A DNA stretch of 46,419 nt from an uncultured Oscillospiraceae bacterium (lineage in GTDB: Bacteria; Bacillota; Clostridia; Oscillospirales; Acutalibacteraceae). Both the position numbers and the translations under genes were made by a program. A model generated the notes under the pieces. That model searched no databases, had not been told where the DNA came from, and worked only from the letters and a program-made list of their open reading frames with translations. The stretch spans positions 1-46,419 of the forward strand of contig CABSLQ010000020.1 of assembly GCA_902478605.1 (NCBI GenBank). Reading direction: 5' to 3'. Position 1 is the first letter of the stretch, and each line of letters starts with the position of its first letter. This document shows, one piece after another, positions 7,944 through 15,880 of the stretch.

Positions 7944-8759
7944 ATGGAAACACTGTTCGGCTGGTGGCAGTATGATTTTATGCGGTATGCGCTGTTTGCG
8001 GTACTGCTCATTATGCCGCTGTTCGCGCTGCTTGGCACGATGGTGGTGAATAACGGCATGGCCTTTTTCTCGGACGCGCTGGGTCATTCGGCGCTGACCG
8101 GCGTGGGCATCGGCGTTCTACTGGGCATGACCCGGTACAACGCGATTATGGTGGTGTTCGCCGTCCTGTTCGCCCTGCTGATGAACCGTATCCGCCACTC
8201 CCGCCTGTCCTCGACCGACACCGTCATCGGTGTTTTTTCCTCCTGCGGTGTGGCGCTGGGCCTGGTGCTGCTGTCAAGGGGCGGGGCCTTCTCCCAATAC
8301 CAAAGTCTGCTCATCGGGGACATCCTGAGCATCACAAAGCAGGAGCTGCTGGCGCTGGCGATAACGCTGGCGGTGGTCGCCGTTGTCTGGCTGCTGTGCT
8401 TCAACCAGCTGCACGCGGTGAGCATCAGCCCCTCGCTGGCCCGCAGCAAGGGGATACCGGTGGGCTGGCTCGATAACCTGTTTGTGGTGATTATCGCGGT
8501 GGTGGTCATGATGGCGATCCAGTGGGTGGGGCTGCTCATCATCAATGCGATGCTGATTCTGCCGGCCGCGGCTGCCCGCAATGTGGCGGGCAGCATGCGC
8601 AGCTACCATCTGCTGGCCCTGATTTTTGGGCTGTTCTCGGGTGTGCTCGGCCTGCTGCTCTCCTACTTCAACGCCGTGGCGGCCGGGCCGACCATCGTGC
8701 TGGTGGCGGCTGTCCTCTTTTTCGGCACCTTTATGCTGCGGGACAAAGGACGCGCCTGA
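7944..8759 (+). CDS. znuB: Zinc ABC transporter permease
   Basis: A 271-residue membrane protein of the ABC-3 permease family with about eight hydrophobic segments. Hallmarks are FFSDALGHSALTGVGIG in the N-terminal third, the LLSRGGAFSQYQSLLIGDIL loop and WVGLLIINAMLILPAAAARN near the middle. The start at 7944 follows GGAGGAGCT. An in-frame ATG at 7917 lacks a ribosome site. It is the last gene of the znuACB operon and ends 6 bases before a convergent small gene. Confidence 0.93.
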   Translation: METLFGWWQYDFMRYALFAVLLIMPLFALLGTMVVNNGMAFFSDALGHSALTGVGIGVLLGMTRYNAIMVVFAVLFALLMNRIRHSRLSSTDTVIGVFSSCGVALGLVLLSRGGAFSQYQSLLIGDILSITKQELLALAITLAVVAVVWLLCFNQLHAVSISPSLARSKGIPVGWLDNLFVVIIAVVVMMAIQWVGLLIINAMLILPAAAARNVAGSMRSYHLLALIFGLFSGVLGLLLSYFNAVAAGPTIVLVAAVLFFGTFMLRDKGRA

Positions 8760-8765
8760 GCCGGC

Positions 8766-9107
8766 CTATCTCCAGTATTGCAGCGTCACAAACAGGTAGG
8801 CCGCCGGCAGTACGACGGCCAGGCAGGCAAGGGCATACAGCAGGCGGCTTTTCCCGTCGGACAGGCGGCGCAGATTGCGCGCCGCCGCCACCAATGCCGC
8901 CGCTGCAAGCAGCCCGGCAACCAGTCGGGTCAAATCGTTGGCATTGAAAAGACGCGGAACCAGCTCCCCCTGCGCATTCAGTATCGGACAGGAGCAGCCC
9001 AGCCACTTTACAAAAAAGGCCGCGTTGAGCGGCGCGTATACCAAAAAGGCCGCTGGCACCAGCCAGAACGGCAGAGATAACCGGACGACACGGTTTATAG
9101 AATGCAA
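8766..9107 (-). CDS. Small membrane protein, unknown function
   Basis: A 113-residue protein with three hydrophobic segments at about 8-34, 61-79 and 87-107. Between the first two is a loop with a CxC pair (WLGCSCPILN) and the motif RLFNANDLTRL. It resembles short conserved hypothetical membrane proteins of Clostridia; no function is known to me. The start is TTG, with GGAGGGG 7 bases upstream. The alternative frame on this strand gives a longer but non-hydrophobic, Cys/Gly-rich product and is rejected. Confidence 0.65.
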   Translation of the reverse strand: MHSINRVVRLSLPFWLVPAAFLVYAPLNAAFFVKWLGCSCPILNAQGELVPRLFNANDLTRLVAGLLAAAALVAAARNLRRLSDGKSRLLYALACLAVVLPAAYLFVTLQYWR

Positions 9108-9230
9108 TTTTCAACCCCTCCTTGCAGACCGGCTTTACGCCGGTATTTTCTCACTCTCTTATTACGTGCCGCTTGGGGGGAGAATTGTTGCATGCAAAAC
9201 AGGCATACCGATCGTGTCGAAGGGATTATC

Positions 9231-9259
9231 TTGCAATTTCAGGGTAAAAATGGTATAAA
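9231..9259 (+). promoter_or_regulatory. Promoter of the phosphoglucomutase gene
   Basis: TTGCAA at 9231-9236 and TATAAA at 9254-9259 with a 17-base spacer, about 50 bases before the start codon. Confidence 0.5.
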
Positions 9260-9311
9260 AAGAGTAGGGCTGCGGCAATGCGGTCCGTTTGTGTGGGAAA
9301 GGATGTTGCAA

Positions 9312-11030
9312 ATGAATCGCGAGCTTGAACAGATGTACAAGCGTTGGCTTACGCACGCCGTCGAGGATGCCGATCTGCGCGCGGAACTCGAAAGCGTGGC
9401 CGATAACGAAGAGGAGATAAACGATCGCTTTTACCGGGAACTGGAATTTGGCACGGGCGGCCTGCGCGGCGTTATCGGCGCGGGCAGCAACCGGATGAAC
9501 ATTTACACGGTGCGCAAGGCAACGCAGGGGCTTGCCAATTACCTGAAAGCCAAGTATACACAAGCGGCGGTGGCCATTTCCTACGATTCGCGCATCAAAT
9601 CGGATCGCTTTGCCAGAGAGGCGGCCCGCACGCTGGCGGCAAGCGGCATCACCGTTTATATCTTTCCGGAGCTTGAGCCCACGCCGGTGCTTTCCTTTGC
9701 CGTGCGCGAGCTGCATTGTCAGGCGGGTATTATGGTGACGGCCAGCCATAACCCGGCGAAATACAACGGCTATAAATGCTACGGCCCGGACGGCTGCCAG
9801 ATGACCGATGCGGATGCCGGAGACGTCACCGCGCACATCCGGAAAATCGATGTGTTCGACGACGTCACGGTCGCGGATTATGACGAAGCGGTGACGCAGG
9901 GGCTGATCCGGGTCATAGGCGACGAACTGCTCGAGGCATTCCTCGACCGGGTCGCCCAGCAGCAGGTGAACCCCGGCATTTGCGCGCGCGTGCCGCTGCA
10001 CGTCGTGTATACGCCGCTCAACGGCACAGGGAACAAGCCGGTGCGCCAAATCCTCGCCCGCATCGGCGTGCAGCAGGTGACCGTCGTGCCCGAGCAGGAG
10101 CTGCCCGACGGCCGGTTCCCCACTGCCCCGTATCCCAATCCGGAGATCCGGGAGGCCTTTGCCTGCGCGCTTAAGCTGGCCGAAACGGCGCAGCCCGATT
10201 TACTGCTGGCAACCGATCCCGATTGCGATCGGGTGGGGATCGCGGTGAAGGACGGCAGCGACTATACCCTCATGACAGGGAATGAAGTGGGCTGCCTACT
10301 GCTCCATTATATTCTGTCCTGCCGGTCGGAAAAGGGAACGCTTCCCGCGGATCCGGTGGTGGTCAAGACCATCGTGACCTCCGATCTGGCCGCCCGCATT
10401 GCGGAGAAATACGGATGCCAGCTTATTGAAGTGCTCACCGGCTTCAAATATATCGGCGAACAAATCGGCCTGCTTGAAAAAGAGGGGCATCCGGAGCGGT
10501 ATATCTTTGGATTTGAGGAAAGCTATGGGTATCTGGCGGGTACCTATGTCCGGGACAAGGACGGCGTGGTGGCCTCCATGCTGGTCTGCGAGATGGCAGC
10601 GTATTATAAAGAAAAAGGCCAGTCCCTTCTCGATGTGCTGGACGATTTGTATGCGGAGCACGGCGTCTACCGGCATGCGCTCATCAACACCGCGTTCGAG
10701 GGCGAGCAGGGCATGGTGGCCATGCAGCAGCTCATGGAATCGCTGCGGGAAAACCCGCCCGCGGATATCGCCGGCCTGCGGGTGGTGCGTATAGCGGATT
10801 ACCTGCGTTCTATCCGCCGGGATGTGCAGTCGGGCCGTGAGGAAACGCTGTATCTGCCGAAATCCAACGTGCTGGCCTTTGCACTGGAGGGCGGCGCCGG
10901 ACTGGTGGTGCGTCCCTCCGGAACCGAACCAAAAATCAAAGTGTATGTGACCGCCACCGGCGCGGATATCGGCGCGGCCGATTCCATGACCGAACGGCTG
11001 ACCGCTGCCGCGCGGGAATTGCTGCAATAA
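9312..11030 (+). CDS. pgcA: Alpha-phosphoglucomutase
   Basis: A 572-residue cytoplasmic enzyme interconverting glucose-1-phosphate and glucose-6-phosphate, which supplies precursors for glycolipids and surface glycans. The length fits PgcA of Bacillus. Motifs in order: GTGGLRG near residue 48, the phosphoserine loop TASHNP (Ser145), the metal loop DPDCDRVG (about 300), the sugar-binding GFEESYGYL, and the phosphate-binding RPSGTEPKIK at the C-terminus. The ATG at 9312 follows AAAGG by 9 bases. The frame is open much further upstream (to 9102) without family similarity. A strong terminator follows 2 bases after the stop codon. Confidence 0.93.
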   Translation: MNRELEQMYKRWLTHAVEDADLRAELESVADNEEEINDRFYRELEFGTGGLRGVIGAGSNRMNIYTVRKATQGLANYLKAKYTQAAVAISYDSRIKSDRFAREAARTLAASGITVYIFPELEPTPVLSFAVRELHCQAGIMVTASHNPAKYNGYKCYGPDGCQMTDADAGDVTAHIRKIDVFDDVTVADYDEAVTQGLIRVIGDELLEAFLDRVAQQQVNPGICARVPLHVVYTPLNGTGNKPVRQILARIGVQQVTVVPEQELPDGRFPTAPYPNPEIREAFACALKLAETAQPDLLLATDPDCDRVGIAVKDGSDYTLMTGNEVGCLLLHYILSCRSEKGTLPADPVVVKTIVTSDLAARIAEKYGCQLIEVLTGFKYIGEQIGLLEKEGHPERYIFGFEESYGYLAGTYVRDKDGVVASMLVCEMAAYYKEKGQSLLDVLDDLYAEHGVYRHALINTAFEGEQGMVAMQQLMESLRENPPADIAGLRVVRIADYLRSIRRDVQSGREETLYLPKSNVLAFALEGGAGLVVRPSGTEPKIKVYVTATGADIGAADSMTERLTAAARELLQ

Positions 11031-11032
11031 CA

Positions 11033-11073
11033 AATACCGCTTACAGGGATTAACCCTTGTAAGCGGTATTTTT
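11033..11073. terminator. Terminator between pgcA and the coat protein gene
   Basis: Arms AATACCGCTTACAGGG and CCCTTGTAAGCGGTATT (one bulged base) are followed by TTTT. The A-rich left flank makes it usable in both directions for the convergent genes. Confidence 0.8.
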
Positions 11074-11078
11074 CGCAT

Positions 11079-11324
11079 TTATTGCGCGGCGAATTTCTGC
11101 TTTACCTGCTGAATCTTCTGCTGTTCCGCCTGTTCAGTCGGATACCAGCCTTTGGCCGCCATCTTCTTATACAGATCATCCTGTAAGCACAAGCTGTCGG
11201 TCAGCGCCTTGCTGAAAGCCGCACGGACATTGGCTGTGTTGGATTCGATTGTCCCGTGCATATACAGGTCACACGCGCCTTTTTCCACGAGCAGCAGGTT
11301 TTCCATCAAGCACTTATCATCCAT
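11079..11324 (-). CDS. Spore coat protein, CotF-like
   Basis: An 81-residue protein of the small coat-F family found in spore-forming Clostridia. Features are MENLLLVEKGACDLYMHGTIES, then a helical stretch with LCLQDDLYKKM and the end AKGWYP, all typical of that family's ferritin-like helices. It is expected on the spore surface. GGAGGG lies 7 bases before the ATG. It sits 18 bases downstream of a second, shorter coat-like gene in the same direction, so the two are probably cotranscribed in sporulation. Confidence 0.85.
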   Translation of the reverse strand: MDDKCLMENLLLVEKGACDLYMHGTIESNTANVRAAFSKALTDSLCLQDDLYKKMAAKGWYPTEQAEQQKIQQVKQKFAAQ

Positions 11325-11342
11325 CGTTGTTCCCTCCGTCCC

Positions 11343-11516
11343 TTAAACCAATCCGAAAAACTGGTTAAACAGTTCCTGCTGTTTGGCTGCCATCTGCTGC
11401 ACGCAGTTTTTCAGCTCGGCGTCCTGCAGCTGCTGCGCCGTTTCCTGGCATTTGGTCTGCATAAATTTGGCGTGTCCCATGGCATCTTCTATATACAGCA
11501 ATTCCTTCGGGCTCAC
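11343..11516 (-). CDS. Small coat-F-like protein, partner of the next coat gene
   Basis: A 57-residue helical protein starting MSPKELLYIEDAMGHAKF and rich in Gln and Glu, with two Cys. The pattern matches the short partner commonly found before CotF-like genes. I chose the GTG at 11516 because GGAGGTGA lies 8 bases upstream. A longer frame reaches 11693, but it would run through that ribosome site and an A/T-rich leader. Confidence 0.75.
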   Translation of the reverse strand: MSPKELLYIEDAMGHAKFMQTKCQETAQQLQDAELKNCVQQMAAKQQELFNQFFGLV

Positions 11517-11660
11517 TGGTCGGTTCACCTCCGCAAAAATTTGACGAAATCCATTCGTCTTCTTTAGTTTGCGTGGGATGCCGTTTCCTATTCTCCGGGG
11601 TTTTTGGAAGGGAAAAAAGTAATTTTTCAAAAAATGGGTTTTAAAAGCAGTCCCTGGCTC

Positions 11661-11689
11661 TTGATTTTTTGGTGACGGTGTGCTATAGT
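11661..11689 (+). promoter_or_regulatory. Promoter of tRNA-Gly
   Basis: TTGATT at 11661-11666 and TATAGT at 11684-11689, with a 17-base spacer, about 40 bases before the mature tRNA. Confidence 0.55.
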
Positions 11690-11728
11690 ACATCCAGCGG
11701 TTTATACTTTACCTTATATTCTTTATAT

Positions 11729-11803
<75 letters not shown>

Positions 11804-11808
11804 GACCT

Positions 11809-11849
11809 GCGGTCGGCAATTCGTGATGAGTTGCCGGCTGCTTTTTTAT
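11809..11849 (+). terminator. Terminator of tRNA-Gly
   Basis: An 11-bp stem (GCGGTCGGCAA with TTGCCGGCTGC, two wobble pairs) and an 11-base loop are followed by TTTTTT, 6 bases after the CCA end. Confidence 0.8.
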
Positions 11850-11896
11850 TGTGCGGCTCGACCATCAACGGGTATCTTTTTGTACCCCAAACACAC

Positions 11897-11937
11897 ACCT
11901 GCGGTGAGCATGTCGCGCACCGCAGGTTTTTCTTTTT
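11897..11937 (+). terminator. Second hairpin terminator downstream of tRNA-Gly
   Basis: A perfect 10-bp stem, ACCTGCGGTG and CACCGCAGGT, with an 11-base loop, is followed by TTTTCTTTTT. No gene is visible between the two terminators. Confidence 0.75.
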
Positions 11938-12128
11938 CTCACCGAGAAGCCCGTATCGAAGTAGGGCATCTTTTTGTATGATGGATTTTGGTCGTTATTT
12001 GGTCGTTGTTGTCGCCAAAAGCTGCCGAAAGATACGCAGAGAAGCGAGCGGGCCCACATGGTTTTCCATGGCGCCCGCTCCTGCCTTTATTGCTCGTCGT
12101 GTTGTCCATGCACCGCTGTGTACGATAT

Positions 12129-12254
12129 TCACGTCTCCGCCGGTTTGCTCTTCGACAGGTTCTGCGCAAAGTTGTAAATCAGGTTCATGCTCTGCTCGTC
12201 AGCCGTGCTCAGCAACCGGATGATGCTGTCCCTGAGCGGCGTATAACACAGCAT
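12129..12254 (-). CDS. Possible small protein, 41 residues
   Basis: The reading frame begins ATG with GGACGAGG just upstream and encodes an amphipathic helical peptide. The core LRDSIIRLLSTADEQSMNLIYNFAQNL style resembles the short stand-alone helical proteins (ILELL...LRLIYRFV type) seen beside helix-turn-helix regulators in Clostridia. No partner regulator is present here. It could be a remnant. Its function is unknown. Confidence 0.4.
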   Translation of the reverse strand: MLCYTPLRDSIIRLLSTADEQSMNLIYNFAQNLSKSKPAET

Positions 12255-12310
12255 GCCTCGTCCCCTATGCCGGTACTATCGGCATAGAGGGCGGGGCGGG
12301 CTGTATGTAT

Positions 12311-12354
12311 GTGGTTGGACTGTGCGGACGCCGCTTGGCGTGGGGAGTATGTAC
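12311..12354. repeat. Direct repeat copy 1, downstream of the first sigma-fusion gene
   Basis: About 44 bases match positions 14644-14686. Shared blocks are GTGGTT, GGACGCCGCTTGGC (identical 14-mer) and AGTATG at the same spacing, roughly 31 matches of 44 by eye. The two copies flank the sigma-fusion gene. Confidence 0.6.
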
Positions 12355-12371
12355 AACCTTTGGCGGCAGCA

Positions 12372-14519
12372 CTAAAATGCATATTCGGTGTAATCGGAGC
12401 CGTCCATTTTACAGGAGAACCAAGTGCCGTCCTCCATGGTGGTGAAAATATACCCGTCTCCGCTGGTCTGATAGGTCTGATATTGGGAATTACGTATCAG
12501 GGCCTTGGGTAATTCCTCTCCCCATCCGTCTTTCTCCGAATACCACCGCATGGATTCGGGATAGATGCCGGATTCGTCGTACAGGGTCACGGCCAGGCGG
12601 CCGCTGGTTTCATCTACAAACTCCACCTGAAAGCCGGTTCCTTCCTTAATAGCCGATCCATCGAAAGAAATAACCTGATACACCCGCGGCGTTTCTCCGG
12701 AAAAATCGATGTAGTGGCCGGTGGGCGTATAGAGCTTGTCCTCCAGCATATGAACGGGGAAGTATCCGAGGTTTATCGTCCGTATTTCTTCCCAGTCGTT
12801 TCCGGCTTCTATCCCCTCGTTCTCTGTGCGCAGTTTCGCAATATTTATCTCGTCGCGGCCAAAAGTATAGGCGCAGTAGTTATTCGGATCGAAAAACCAG
12901 TCCCCTATAGGGACGTAACCATAGAACCCAAAATCCCCGTTAAGCGAGAGAAGTTTATCCTCCCCGGTTGCCGGCGAATAGGAATGGTACGCATAACGGA
13001 GTACGCCGAAGGAATCGATCTGCCATACCGCATAAAACAGTTGATCCCCCTGCATGGTAAACCCGTGTATCTCCTGCCGTCCGGATACCTCTGCCAACGT
13101 TTCGACGACCGCCCCATCGGTTCGTACTCTTTTTAATGCCTTATGGCCGTCCAGCACATAGTAGATCCAGTCCCCCCATACCATTGGAGCCACCATGCCG
13201 TCAGGCACCTGAATCGGTATTTTGCTTCCGGTACCGTCCCGACGGAATTTGTAGCCCTGACTGACGCCTTTGAAGCAGTATACCCATTCGTCCTGCCAGT
13301 CCAGGTACTCTGTTCCCGTGGCCCGCCAGGCGGGGTTGCGCATTTCCGTGTTGGCCTTGCCGGGCCGGTAATCCGGGACAAAGGCGGCAGATGGTGCGGT
13401 TGTTGAGGTCGTGGCAGATTCAAAGTCAGAAGATGAGGATTCCGTCATATCGGGGCCGGACGAAGTAGAGACCGTGGACGTTGTCTGTTTCGTCTCGGTG
13501 GTTTTTTCTGAAATGGATGGCTTTGTAGTGCCGTCTGTGGTTGTGTTTTCCATATCAGCGTCGCTGGAAGCAGGAGAGGTACTCCATCCGAAGCTAACTG
13601 CGGTATTCGGTTGATCCGTCGGCCGTCCCGATTGCCCGATTGCGGGAAGTGTGGAAAACCACTTCCACGGGAAGCCGTTGAGCAACGCCACCGTGATGCA
13701 GGAGACGGCGGCGGTCAGTGCCATGAGCAGGGATACCGCCCGGAGAATCGCCCGGTTGCGCCGGGCTTCCAGCAGCTTGTAGGCGGCCGCACCCAATCGC
13801 CCCTGACGGCCGCCCATAATATCGTCCAGCATCTGCTGGGCGGTGGCCGCGCTGAGAACATCGGTGCCAATGAGAGAACGCAGGCACACGGCAATCATGG
13901 CAGACACACTGCCGCTGTACAGCGATTTGTCGATGCCTTTGACCTTGAGCTGTTCCACCAGCGTCTTTTTGGCCTGGGCGAACCGGCTGCGCACTGTGCT
14001 TTGCGGCTCGTCCAGCAGCCTGGCAATTTCCGACAGCTTCATGCCGTCATAGTAGTGCAGCGTCAGTACTTCCGCCTGCCGAGGTTCCAGCTTATCCAGG
14101 ACTTCCTGAATATCCGCCCGGCGCTCAGAGGCTTCCGTGTCATCCGCCGTCAGCTCGTCGGCAAACTCCGCCATATCCTCGTAAGCTGTTTCCCAGCCGG
14201 TGATATCGGCGCGGATATCCCGGGCCGCGTTCTCCATCGTCTTTTTGAGCCAGGTGAGGAAGGCCTCCGGCGCCTGGAGCCGGGGCAGGTATTTATAGGC
14301 CTTGGTATAGCCGTTCTGCAAGGCGTCGTAGATGTCCTCGTCCCGTGCCAAAAAGCGGCGCACCACCAGGAACATGGTGCGGTAGGTCTGCATGAACAGG
14401 GCGGAAAAGGCCTCCTTGTCCCCCTGCATGGCCTTCTGTACGGTTTCCAATTCGATAGCCGGTTTCTCGGTTAGGCTGTAGGCGGAAACCAGTTGGTTGT
14501 CCGGTTGGGTATGTTCCAT
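12372..14519 (-). CDS. Sigma-70-like factor fused to a membrane anchor and extracytoplasmic propeller
   Basis: A 715-residue fusion. Residues about 26-95 are an ECF-type sigma region 2 (DKEAFSALFMQTYRTMFLVVRRF, DIYDALQNGY). Residues about 135-192 are region 4 (LDKLEPRQAEVLTLHYYDGMKLSEIA with a DNA-reading helix STVRSRF). A juxtamembrane segment (about 193-255, GIDKSLYSGSVSAMI) precedes one membrane span at about 259-281. A Thr/Ser-rich linker (about 300-390) follows. Residues about 400-715 look like DUF5050-type propeller blades (GDWIYYVLDGHKALKRVRTDG). Topology should be sigma inside, propeller outside. No separate anti-sigma gene is adjacent. The ATG at 14519 follows GGAGG. A close paralogue lies at 30441-32558. 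The role is probably ligand-controlled transcription, which is inference. Confidence 0.85.
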   Translation of the reverse strand: MEHTQPDNQLVSAYSLTEKPAIELETVQKAMQGDKEAFSALFMQTYRTMFLVVRRFLARDEDIYDALQNGYTKAYKYLPRLQAPEAFLTWLKKTMENAARDIRADITGWETAYEDMAEFADELTADDTEASERRADIQEVLDKLEPRQAEVLTLHYYDGMKLSEIARLLDEPQSTVRSRFAQAKKTLVEQLKVKGIDKSLYSGSVSAMIAVCLRSLIGTDVLSAATAQQMLDDIMGGRQGRLGAAAYKLLEARRNRAILRAVSLLMALTAAVSCITVALLNGFPWKWFSTLPAIGQSGRPTDQPNTAVSFGWSTSPASSDADMENTTTDGTTKPSISEKTTETKQTTSTVSTSSGPDMTESSSSDFESATTSTTAPSAAFVPDYRPGKANTEMRNPAWRATGTEYLDWQDEWVYCFKGVSQGYKFRRDGTGSKIPIQVPDGMVAPMVWGDWIYYVLDGHKALKRVRTDGAVVETLAEVSGRQEIHGFTMQGDQLFYAVWQIDSFGVLRYAYHSYSPATGEDKLLSLNGDFGFYGYVPIGDWFFDPNNYCAYTFGRDEINIAKLRTENEGIEAGNDWEEIRTINLGYFPVHMLEDKLYTPTGHYIDFSGETPRVYQVISFDGSAIKEGTGFQVEFVDETSGRLAVTLYDESGIYPESMRWYSEKDGWGEELPKALIRNSQYQTYQTSGDGYIFTTMEDGTWFSCKMDGSDYTEYAF

Positions 14520-14643
14520 GTCGTCCTCCGGCAAAGGCAAAATTCACGGGTAAGCATGGAAAGCCGCGAAAAGCGGCACAAAACACAGCCCGCTCCGGCC
14601 TTCCGGCCGGCAGCGTGGACGGGGCAGAACGAGGATAGAGGGT

Positions 14644-14686
14644 GTGGTTTTTGTACAGGACGCCGCTTGGCATGAAAAGTATGCAC
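14644..14686. repeat. Direct repeat copy 2, in the sigma-fusion leader
   Basis: Partner of 12311-12354, with the identical core GGACGCCGCTTGGC at 14658-14671 and AGTATG at 14678-14683. It lies inside the predicted transcript leader of the fusion gene. Confidence 0.6.
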
Positions 14687-14759
14687 GGGCTGTGTCAAAA
14701 GCCGCAGGCCGTGCGGGCTCCACGGCCTTCTGCACTTTTCGACGGTATTTCTATTTCCT

Positions 14760-14788
14760 ATCATACGGGATTTTCCCTGCGCTGTCAA
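14760..14788 (-). promoter_or_regulatory. SigmaA-type promoter of the first sigma-fusion gene
   Basis: On the minus strand, consensus TTGACA (14788-14783) and TATGAT (14765-14760) with a 17-base spacer. The sequence suggests housekeeping transcription of the sigma gene rather than obvious ECF-type autoregulation. Confidence 0.65.
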
Positions 14789-14799
14789 CGCGCAAAGGA

Positions 14800-14825
14800 G
14801 GCAGGCGAGGTCCCGCCCGCCTGCC
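14800..14825 (-). terminator. Hairpin after the zinc-ribbon gene pair
   Basis: Perfect arms GGCAGGCG and CGCCTGCC with a 10-base GC-rich loop, followed on the minus strand by TCCTTT. The short T stretch makes this a moderate terminator. Confidence 0.5.
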
Positions 14826-14853
14826 GTTTCCGTATCCGCCGGTTTCTCCGGCA

Positions 14854-15627
14854 TCATGGGGTATCGGCCGAATAGGCTTCCCGGATATTTTGATAGGGCA
14901 ACGCGAGAGAATCCATAAGAGATGCGGCCTTCTCGCATAAGCGGTTATGTTCCTGGATGAGTTGATAGTTGGCGGCGGCCCCCCAGCCCAAATTGTCGGA
15001 ATAGCCGTTCTGTTCCAGGATAGCCATTCCCTGCATGCTTTGTTTGTACTCTATCAGTTTTTTTCGCGCCTCCTTTGTAGCGGTAAGGACTTTATCCAGT
15101 TGTGAAACGTAGGATTGGAGCGCCGCATATAAGCCTTCATCCTCCGCGGCCGTTTCCGTTTGCGCCTTTTCGTCCAAGCGGTCTAAAATGTTGTTGAAAT
15201 TTTGAAACTCCTGGCCGTAGCCTTTGATAAACCGGTCGTAGCACGCAACCAATTCGTCCAGCGTTTCCTCATTCCACTGCTGGCCGGATATTTCCGCAAA
15301 TTTTGTCCATTCCTGTATACTGGCTTCTTTGCTGTAATGCTCATCGAATGCCTTTTGATATAACTGCTCAAGGCTGAGAGCCTTTTCCTGCCCGCCGTTC
15401 AGGCCGTTCCCTGTCAAAAGAGTCGGGAGGAGCTTAAAAACGATGACGGTTCCGCCGATCAGAAACAAGATAACCGGCACCGCTATCAGCGCCAGCCATA
15501 TAATTGGTTTTTTACGGGTCGCAGACGAATGCGCAGGCTGTGGGGCGCCGCATTTGGAACAATAAACCGTTTGCCCGGCCGGCTCGGCCTCAAAGGCATT
15601 TCCACAGGATTTACAAAAATACCGCAT
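14854..15627 (-). CDS. Zinc-ribbon membrane protein, unknown function
   Basis: A 257-residue protein. An N-terminal zinc ribbon (Cys5/Cys8 and Cys23/Cys26) is followed by a linker, one membrane segment at about 42-66, and a mostly helical, charged extracytoplasmic domain of about 175 residues (FDEHYSKEASIQEWTKF, LDELVACYDRF). It has no recognisable catalytic motif. The ATG is preceded by AAAGGAG. The start overlaps the end of the upstream zinc-ribbon gene by 17 bases, so the two are cotranscribed and probably coupled. A role as envelope stress or assembly factor is conceivable, but nothing in the sequence decides it. Confidence 0.7.
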   Translation of the reverse strand: MRYFCKSCGNAFEAEPAGQTVYCSKCGAPQPAHSSATRKKPIIWLALIAVPVILFLIGGTVIVFKLLPTLLTGNGLNGGQEKALSLEQLYQKAFDEHYSKEASIQEWTKFAEISGQQWNEETLDELVACYDRFIKGYGQEFQNFNNILDRLDEKAQTETAAEDEGLYAALQSYVSQLDKVLTATKEARKKLIEYKQSMQGMAILEQNGYSDNLGWGAAANYQLIQEHNRLCEKAASLMDSLALPYQNIREAYSADTP

Positions 15628-15880
15628 GACCGTTTTCCACTCCTTTTATTTCTTTTCCGCACTCCGGGCAGAAGTTTTCCTTTCCCAGCAACTCCGCGCC
15701 ACAAAAGGGACAGGATTCGGTCAGCCTATATCCACAATGCAGACAGAGCCGGCCGCGGGGAATCTCCTTCCCGCAACAGGGACAAATGGTTTTCACCGGC
15801 AGTATCCTTGCCCCGCAGTCCAGACAGAACTTGGCGTCCGCCGATAGTTCCCGGCCGCATTGAGGACACCGTATGCTCAT
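15611..15880 (-). CDS. Double zinc-ribbon protein
   Basis: An 89-residue cytoplasmic protein built almost entirely from CxxC pairs (CPQC, CLDC, CPCC, CLHC, CPFC, CPEC), giving about three zinc-ribbon or rubredoxin-like knuckles. This matches the general double-zinc-ribbon type (DZR), whose members often sit beside other ribbon proteins. The start at 15880 follows AAAGGAG by 9 bases. Longer upstream reading lacks Cys motifs. It overlaps the following membrane zinc-ribbon gene. Confidence 0.75.
   Translation of the reverse strand: MSIRCPQCGRELSADAKFCLDCGARILPVKTICPCCGKEIPRGRLCLHCGYRLTESCPFCGAELLGKENFCPECGKEIKGVENGHAVFL

Larger units (their letters stand above)
11938..12371. other. Gene-poor stretch between tRNA-Gly and the sigma-fusion gene
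   Basis: It holds a repeated TTGGTCGTT (about 11988-12008), a long imperfect hairpin at 12046-12080 (arms GAGCGGGC and GCCCGCTC with inner CATGG/CCATG), and one possible 41-codon gene at 12129-12254. It also holds a CTATGCCG/CGGCATAG inverted repeat at 12265-12287 and one copy of a direct repeat at 12311-12354. I see no integrase, transposase or repeat of the tRNA 3' end. The place, 3' of a tRNA, is a common integration site, so an old excised or eroded element is possible but unproven. Confidence 0.5.
14520..14853. other. Leader and intergenic region upstream of the first sigma-fusion gene
   Basis: There is no coding gene. Read on the minus strand it contains the terminator of the zinc-ribbon pair, a sigmaA promoter at 14788-14760, and then an unusually long untranslated leader of about 234 bases. 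That leader includes direct-repeat copy 2 (14644-14686). I recognise no known riboswitch in the leader. Confidence 0.6.

Noticed and set aside
11939..12169. 76-codon minus-strand frame near the tRNA, considered as an integrase tail
   Set aside because: The Arg-rich composition shows no tyrosine or serine recombinase motif and no ribosome site. It reads through the hairpin region.
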